Positions 52,001-61,000 of a DNA stretch of 64,000 bases are shown here, piece by piece. Each line of letters starts with the position of its first letter. Positions within the stretch are counted from its first letter, which is position 1. Both the position numbers and the translations under genes were made by a program. The notes below the pieces were generated by a model. The model was given only the letters and a program-made list of their open reading frames with translations, was not told the origin of the DNA and ran no database searches. This DNA is from Nemopilema nomurai (lineage: Eukaryota > Cnidaria > Scyphozoa > Rhizostomeae > Rhizostomatidae), in NCBI GenBank assembly GCA_003864495.1, contig ML133394.1, positions 1 through 64,000 of the forward strand, read 5' to 3'.

Positions 52001-55000
52001 GAGACCCTAGACATTCAGTTCTTCGAAGAATTAGCGCTTCGGAGCACAGTACAGTTCAGTAACAAGCTCGACCAGAAATCGCCAACAATAATGAAATTGG
52101 GCTCAAGTTAACAGGGAAAATATGTGACACGTTGCTCGCGAAAACTGTTCTGCTTCTGTCTTTGAAACAGACAAATCAAATCACCTCGATTTCATTGCAA
52201 AAGTCGTGCATGCAGCCGTAGCTGGTGTACCTTTTCACAAGGAAATTTTCCCATCATAATTCCCCACCCATTGTGTCATGGAGAGAAAACTATCTAAAAC
52301 TGTTGACTTCGATCATAAGCAAATGAAACACATGAAAAAAGGTGGACTAACAGACCTTTCGCATTTCAAAATGTCCAAATAAAAAGGCAGCAATCCTTAC
52401 CGTTTGTTGCTGCATGGCCTTCTCCATTTCTTCAGAATCTCCAACTAATACAGGAGTGAAAAACTTGGCCTCTGTTGCATTCAGCCAAGCGTGAATTTCC
52501 TTGACTCTGCTCTCAAACATTTTGCTGCGACCGCCAAGGTCTGGTTCTACAAACAAACAAAACTGTTCAGCATCCAAAACACAATGCTCGTGAGTTCCTC
52601 TCGCACATAACTACATAATACTGCACCAACTGTTCACTAAAACGGACTGTCTGTTAGGCCTCGTTCGCACTGCTTTGGATAAACTCTATCCGCATCAAAA
52701 TTAGTCAAGATAGGCATCGCGTTCACACAGGACCTTCTCCATTCACACGAATTTGAGAGCACAATCCGAACAAATTGGTTGACCATTTCTTTTCTTTGCG
52801 TTATGAAAATACAACCCATTAGCTCATGTCCAAAAGGAATCTCTGGTTAAAAGAGACCTAGCACAATTCACATAAAATATACTTGAGGTAAAAGCGCCTA
52901 AATAAAACAAACAGCAATCCTCCCTTTAAAAAGGCACTGTCGTTCATCATCGCATTAAACATAAACTACAGTAGGAGAATAAGAAACTGACCATCATTGA
53001 TTGCGAAATACTCTGGGGCTGATTCCTGCCGATGCTCCTCCGCAACAATCACGACCTCGCTGACGACCGCCTTCTCGCGCAGATTGGAAGCCAGCTGAAT
53101 GATGATTTGCCAGTCGCGGTTCAGCCGTTCGATCTTGTCACGGACCTCCTTGGGGAAGGCTGTAGTCAGGTCGCCCTCGCCGCGAAACTCAGAAAGCAAC
53201 CTGTTGATGGCTTCCACGTTCTTCTTCCTCGTGTCCAACGCCTGTTTCATCGTCTGCAAAATACAAGGTCGACTGATGAACGTGCTGCTCAGAGATCGAC
53301 GCCAAAAGCACGCCTCGCTGCCAGATAGGTGATAACGTAGGCCATGCCTTCAAGCGAAAAGATCAAACGCCAACAAAACTTACATACCTGCCATGAACAG
53401 GACGAGAAAATGGCCGCTTAAAACTGGATAAAGCTCAGCAAGGCAGCACGAAACTATTTGCATATGAGCTACCCAACTGACAAAAAGCTGATACGTGTCT
53501 GCAAAATGCATCGTGCATTGTAACTACCAGACAGCTGACGAAATTCTGATTTCCTCACTTGGATTACCATCCTGAGTATCAACACCTGCGACAGACAGTC
53601 GCTGGCAAGCTCTTACTTGGTTGGCAAATACATGAATAAACGAGGAATTTTATACCCCCTGAAAATGTACGTCAGGCTGAGTTTGGCCACAAATATTTAC
53701 AAGATGAAGGGGGTTGGTCAGCATTCGGTAAAAAAACTATCGCCTTTCAAACTAGCGTGGGCGTGGGTGTGGGCGGCATTGAGTATTAATTATGTATTCC
53801 CTTGCAGTTTCTTTTAAGCAGCAGTAACAACCAAACCCAAAATACTATGAAAAACTTATATAACTGTAATTGGATTTCAGGTTGCACGTTAAGATTAAAA
53901 TAGAGCAAATATAAACATTTATAAACATCGATTCGGCTAAAAGTTATATTTATAGATGACAAGCAAACCGCATCTAAATGAATGCACAATCTGCTGAATA
54001 GAAAACCACATTTATTGGGCCTAAAACGTTATCAGCAGCGGAATACATGGTGAAACGGCAAACTGACAAAATACATTTTGCGCCAAAGGATCACAATAAA
54101 TAAAAGCGGTTAGGACCACTAGAGGTACTGATGATGTTTCAAAAACTGAAAGTAACAAAATCTACTACAAAAACTGTTTTGCATAAAATTTTCACAAAAG
54201 ACCAAATTTGCTGGACCAAAAGAAAGTTCCAAACAGTAACAGAAAATAAACTAGAAAACGATGCAAAAACTGCGCCAAATAATAAAGATACTTTTCGGTG
54301 GGCTAGACAACACAGAAAATCAGCGGGAATCATTCAATCGTGACGGACTTTTTAAAATTCACACTTACCTCAGGGTCAACCATCATTCCACTAGCCTCGC
54401 CCCGTTCCTGCTTCTCAAGGAGGTCCCTTGTTGCTGACATCCAGACAGACAGCTCCTCGAGCTCCTCTAAGAATTTCGTGGCCCGCGACAGCTTCTCTTC
54501 CACGGCCGACCTTCTCTGGGGCAAAGCAAGACTGACCTGCTGCCATCTGTCCTGTACCGTGGATACTTTGTTCTCAACTTGGGCAGCCGCTCTGCTCGAT
54601 ATGGATCCCGGTTTCGTTAGCATCTTTTGGCCTGTGTTCGTGAGGTTGAGGAGTTCCTCTTGCTTCGAAGACAGTTCTTCCTCAGCTTGCTGTCAGTAAA
54701 AAATAACCTTAAAAGTTACTCCAGAGTTTGCTTTAACCTCCGAACAAAGTTCTCAGAAACCTAGTCACTCCTCCATTAGTGAGAGGTAGGCAAAACTGCG
54801 ATAATCTCTCTCGAAATTTGGTGATAACCTGTACATGTCTAAAAGCAATGCAGGTGTAAAATCAAATATTCAAAAATTCCAACTTTGCATTAAACATTAG
54901 TGGGCAGGTAAGGAGTCGATAAGAGCGAAAATCTGAATCCCAATTAATGTAGTTTCATTTGACCCAGGGCATTGATTCTTGGTTACTACCGTTCAGAAAG

Positions 55001-58000
55001 TCTCTTTATCCAACAACATAAGTTTTACTTTCTAATTTACTAAAACACTTTTTAGAATTGAAATATGCGTTTTTCATGTAGAGTTCTGTACATCATTGCA
55101 CTCACACATCAAATATCTGAAAATTTACCTAGTGGAGACAAATTCAACGCATGGCCAAGAAGAGAAGAAAGCATTTCAAGGAAGAGAAATAACGATACTA
55201 TCACATGACCAAGTGTCTGCATGTGGAACCAGCGCACAAAAAGCAAGAGCCACACATAATAGAAAAAATTGGCCGATTTAAAACTCAGAAATTAATAAAA
55301 AAAATTTTGTTTCTAGAAGACCGAATCATCTGGTGACGAACACTGGCAATTAGGCATACCGCTAGCTTGTCTTTTAATTCATCGAGAGCATCTTCGTCAA
55401 TCGGGTGCGGCTTTGTTTCGGTAATAAGCTTGTGTGTCTGGTTGATCCATACAAGAAGAACATCGCAAGATTCAATGAAGATATTCACTTCTTTGCTGCC
55501 CACTTGTTGGAATCTGAAGAGAGAAGAACATGCTTGTTTTCCTTGCTTGATTAATCGATCGACTAATTGATTCTCTAACTGATTAATTGATTGATTGATT
55601 TTTTAATCGATTGATTGATGATTCTATTCAAAGAAGATTAGCATGATGATGAATCATTCGTGGGTCAACATAGCAAAATGCTATACAATAATCTAACCTT
55701 TCAACAAAAGAAATCAATTAAACATTTCTGTGGAAAAATAAAAAGTTGCAGTTCAACAATCTAACACCGAAAGCATACTTTGGAATTGAGACAAAACCAA
55801 GTTTGATAGGTGCGAAATAATCGTTCATACTCCTTCTAGAAATTGCCAGTGATTTTGGTGGCCTCACATCAATTAGTAGCACGCAAAAACATCTACAACG
55901 CCATTTCTATCTTTACAGAAAAACCATTTTCTGGTGTACTTAGTTTTTTAGTCTTTTCCATCCCAGTATCATGATGCAGAAATTGAGATAAAAAATATCT
56001 AGTGCCGAGGAACCTTATAAAAGATAGCTGCAAAGACACAAAAGTACAGCACGAAGCCTTCCACCGAAATTGAAAATTTTGAAGTCGCTGCATGGGCGCA
56101 ACAACAGGCCAACAAGCTAGGGTCCCTAAAATGACGATCAACTAGCACCGTGTTGGTTTCCTACGCCCTCAAGTGCCTTCCATTTACGTTTAGGTGTGGT
56201 TCGGCTGATGACGCAAATGCCAGAGTTCCTCCGCAAGACCAGGCTTGTGCAAAATTACCAAGCAAGCATGCTTCTTGTTCTCATTACATGCCAAAACCAG
56301 GTGGCACAAGCGAAACAACCTGTTATATCATAGAATTCACTGAAAACACCGCTTTACTTGGCTCTTAAACTTGCTTGAACTACAAGACGGAGTTTGTGTA
56401 TGTAGAGAGACTAATTTAAAGTGCAAACTATTAACAACAACTCTTGGTGAACGACTCATCGAATGTTTTTAATCTGAGACTAAAAAAATTCTGCATTTAA
56501 TTTGTAGGTAACTCTGGATAAAACTGGCTAAAAAATCTTGGCCCTACCTGAATGGTGAACGCGGCATTCCAATAGAAAGTGGTATGAACAGAAAGGTGTT
56601 TACAAATCAAATAATGCGATTCGTGGCAGCTAGCTACGAGCGTATCTGGAAGACGGCCGGCCTATAACTGTGGTCTTTGGTCACGCAGCGTGGGCCCGCG
56701 TACGAAACTGTAATAAAGATGCTTCCAAGCAAGAAACCGCTTTTGAACGAGCTCAAAATTCTACTGAATTATTTATCATTTTAGCGAAAAACAGCATTCT
56801 GAAAAGTGAGTTGTGCGTGAAAGAGAATCGAAAACGCTGCATTCAAAGATTCTGGAAAAAAGTATGATGGAAAAAGCAGGAAATGTCACCTGCTGCCAAA
56901 AATTCAAATGGGATTTTGTTACATTCGAAAACCAGAAAGGTTTGCATACTTGCTCCGGCCTCCAACAGGCTTATTTCATTTAAAACAAACACTGTTTCGG
57001 AAGCAAAGCAAGTTCTATTTATGAAAAACCAACAATAATGAAGTCGCACCGACAAATTTGGTTCATGTGTTTCCTTGAGGTTATTCTGTCTCGACTCTGC
57101 AATATATTGGCCATTGCTAAATAACGTGAAGAGACGCATTGGCACTTGGATGACTTCAAACTGGATTGGAAATCTGGAAACTTTTCTAATTCACTCAGCT
57201 GGTGTCTCACTAGGGACCAATCTGCTACTTGAGGAAGCGTGGTGTAGCGATAATAGTACCATATCGTTAGCAAGCCTGTTGTCAGTAGGAAAGTTATACA
57301 CATAGGCACAGGAGGTTGACAGTCATTCCTGGAATCTTCTGAACGTGAACGCCATGTCTCTTACCCATCCATCTTCCCTGCCATCTTGGCTTGGTGTACG
57401 CGTTTCAAAAATGTGTTATTGTAAAAGCAACATGTTTATTTCTTAAGGTAATCAAGAGACCTCCCCTTCGACTTCTTTATCAAAACACTTTCACAGGAAT
57501 ACCACATGAATTGAGAAAAGCCCCTGTAACCAACATACAATTGCCTTATCCAATAACAACAAAAATATTCAAAATATGAAAATTCGTATTGTTAATTACC
57601 TGGTACATCTCTCTGAGATTTCGCTTTTGACAACTTCCCATCGACTATTGACGACATTCACCCGTTCTTTGAGCGCGTCCGCATCCTGCTCTGTTGACTG
57701 GGCAATGATATCCTTGCAGAGCAAATTAACTGTCTCCTTGCGAGCCTCGTTTTCAGCCAGACCTTCCTCAAGATTCTGAAATGACGATTGATTGAATTTT
57801 CAATAGATGGAAAGTGGTATTAGTCAAGATCATCAAAGTAAACAGCAAGCGAATTGGTAGGGGTATCTGCGCATGACACATGGGGTCGTTATGATTGGCG
57901 AAAAATGCTGACCAATGATAGAACACTAAGGAGAACAAGACCCCAGTTGACCCCCCAACAAAAACGCACGGGAGCTGGTTACTTGACGTAACAGCCTTCA

Positions 58001-61000
58001 AACGCTTGGAAAGCCCCTCAAGCTTCTAGTATCAGCCTATATGCTAACCGTCTCCAAACATACATAGCCTTCTCACTCTCTCTCTCTCTCACCTTCCAGG
58101 ATCGAGTCTATCCCAACAGCACGGCTACAACCAAGCAAAGGATAAAGTAGATTGGGATCGTCAACACCCGATCAAAGTATTTTTGGTGCCAGGTATGCCT
58201 AAGAATATATATATATATCGAGAACCCAAGACTATATCGAGAAAACGCACGGAGGGTGCAAGGACGACACTCGTACATAACTGTAAAGTAATTTGATAAA
58301 TGGTGTGGCACCCAAAGCTGTCTGCAAGCGACAGATTCCAAGTATTATCAACGTGACATGCGCCGTAATCGTAACGTCAAAATCATCTGCAGGACTTAAC
58401 TGACGCTTAGCGAAAGAGCGAGCCTTGAGTTTTGTAATGGTGTCAGGTAATCAATAGTACTCAGAATCATCAAGGAAATGACAGCAAATGGCCAAGCAAA
58501 CCACAGAAAATCTGGCCGGCAGTTTGTAACACTAACGGAAAACAAATCCCACGATTGTTGCACCATAAAAACAGAAGGAAAATTTCTGTTCACACCATAA
58601 ACTTCGCAAAGTCCTACTGGCCAAGACATCAAAAACATATTATAAAACCCACAATAACTGACTTCTATATGCAGTGCTACCCTAGCAAAACTACAGGGTA
58701 GCAAGGCAGTTCCTCTATTTCACAAAACTCACAAGCCTACATTATTCATACCTAAACATAAAGGACAAAGATGGAAAAATTTATCGAAATACCAACTTTT
58801 ATAGAATATGATGGCAATTGAGTAATTAAAAATAACATCGAACCTGCTGCTCTTGCAAAGCCGACGTTTCATTGATCTCCCCAGAAGAATATTTAGTTTC
58901 TGCCAGTTTGTTTTCTGCTTTTGTAAGCCAGAGTGTGAGCTCTTTGAGGTCGCTGTGAAACTGTCTCCAAACGGAGACAGACTTGTCGCATGCAGCAAAA
59001 CGGACTTTAAACTCCACGTTCACGGCATTCCAGTTCAGCCTGAGAGAGTTCAACGAGGCATCGATGCCGTCCATATCGTCTGGGTCGCATTTGCTGAGGT
59101 ACCGCTCGCGAAGGATCATCAGGTTATCGACAATGGGTGCCAACCGGTCCATGCTTTCCTCTAGTTCCTGGAAAAGAAAGGGCCACGTAAATATAAATCC
59201 AGCCATGAGTGAAGACCAAATCCAGGTTATCAACAGGAGCCCATATCTATCGCTCGAGGCAATCGAAAGATTGATAAAAAATGTAAACATATTGAAGAAG
59301 ATGAAAATGCACTCTTAAATCAGCACAAATAAAGTGCATGTCTTTTCAACAATGTAGTGAACTAGTATCCTCACGTCGGCCAGGAAGATCATCCAACACT
59401 TACTGTTCTTCCATTAAACTCTAAATTATCCTTTGCAGCCATTTCTATGCTATACTCGTCATTAAACAGGCTCTGTAGATTGATTAATTCATTTGACTAC
59501 AGATCAATTTGTCCTGCCTTGCACAAACCAGATTTAATCTACACCATTCAAAGAAGCTTTTTATAAATGACCCGAAAGAGTTGTTTAAATTAGGAACAAA
59601 CTCAAAAGCTTGCAACAGTTTGGATCATGAAAAATTGAATAAGATTCTGTTCGTTTCTAGTCTCAATTGATATCAAACTGCGGGTCATCGAGTTGTCTTT
59701 CGTAACTCAAAGGGGCTTGTGACGTAACTTTTCACTGGGGACCCGTTTATGCTGTTCAAGGCACAGTTAATTCATCATAGATTTGCGGCAGGTTTTGCAA
59801 AGAGCCGTGAGTCAGAATGCAACGGCGTGACGTTAGATACTGCAAATGGGACTGGCTGTTTTTGTTAAACGACAGAGCTGTTCGGTAAACCATTGTTCTT
59901 CAACACAGCAGCAAAAGCAACTAAAAACCCATTCATATTGTTCGCAATTTGACCAGGTGTACCTGCTCTAGGAAAGCTATGGAATGTAGCTGTAAGTAAT
60001 AAAAGGCAGCGTTCTTTTTTCTTGCAGGCATTTGTATGTCAAACACAAAATAAAAGCCACAAATAAAAACATTTGTACACCAATGCGCAATTCAGACAAA
60101 AGTGCAGAGAATATCTGAATTGACATTTTCCATAATTCAAAGCCCGTTCTCTTTTCTGATAAAAAGTAATCTGCAAAGGCACTCTTGATCAAAGCTAAGA
60201 CTATAATAAGAAACAGATACCAATCAAAATGCAGTCCTTCCTGTCTGTTTGAATTGCCCGTTAGAACATTGTTAGACCAAGACTATTCATTCAACGAATC
60301 GATAAATTCTCACCATCATGAATATACTACCAACATCAGATCTTTGCCTATCCTAGTTTCGATACCTCGTAAAACATTAACAAGCAAATCTGAATCTTCT
60401 GCTCACTGAACACCAATACTCCTTGCTTTGCGCAACGCTCTCACAACAGTTCACCAACCATAATGCGACTTTCTTTTAACTTAAAAGCCTCTGAGTTTCA
60501 TTGGCATATAATCCACAAGATGGTTAGGAAGAGGTGCTAAGCCCGTGTAAGCTTTGGCTAGCATATAAGACCTAGCCTGAGTTGCAAATTCACATGCTTT
60601 TTGGATATCAAAGAACCACAAGTTGTCAGCTTCTGCAAATCATTCAAATGTGGGATCAAGGCTATCTGTCTGTTATCAAATCGACATCAAATCACAACAC
60701 ATGGTATTCGTTCAAACGAAAATTCGTTCAAAACTTAATGTGGAAATTTTAACGGACATTCCGGTACTAAAAAAGTCGATTGAAGGTGACATCACATTAC
60801 TATTGGAAAAGTTTCATCGCAATTGGAGTTCTTTAGTGACCATTTCAAAGTGAACACATACAAACAATCGTATCTTTCTATAACAATTTGCTTTTAGGCC
60901 TGTTTCCAGTGTTTATGTATGCCAATATACAATTGAAAGCTGAATCGGAAATCCTCAAAGTTTTCTGTGCAACGAGACCATGAATTGCCTTCGCTTATAC

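Noticed and set aside
52650..52750. GTTCACAC-like stretches resembling ends of a miniature transposon
   Set aside because: Similar short strings occur near 12208, 19046 and 24250 but without matched inverted ends or boundaries.
60623..60853. Plus-strand frame ending in a spectrin-helix-like [14 protein letters not shown]
   Set aside because: Wrong strand for the dystrophin gene and a single Trp-containing helix is easily found by chance.
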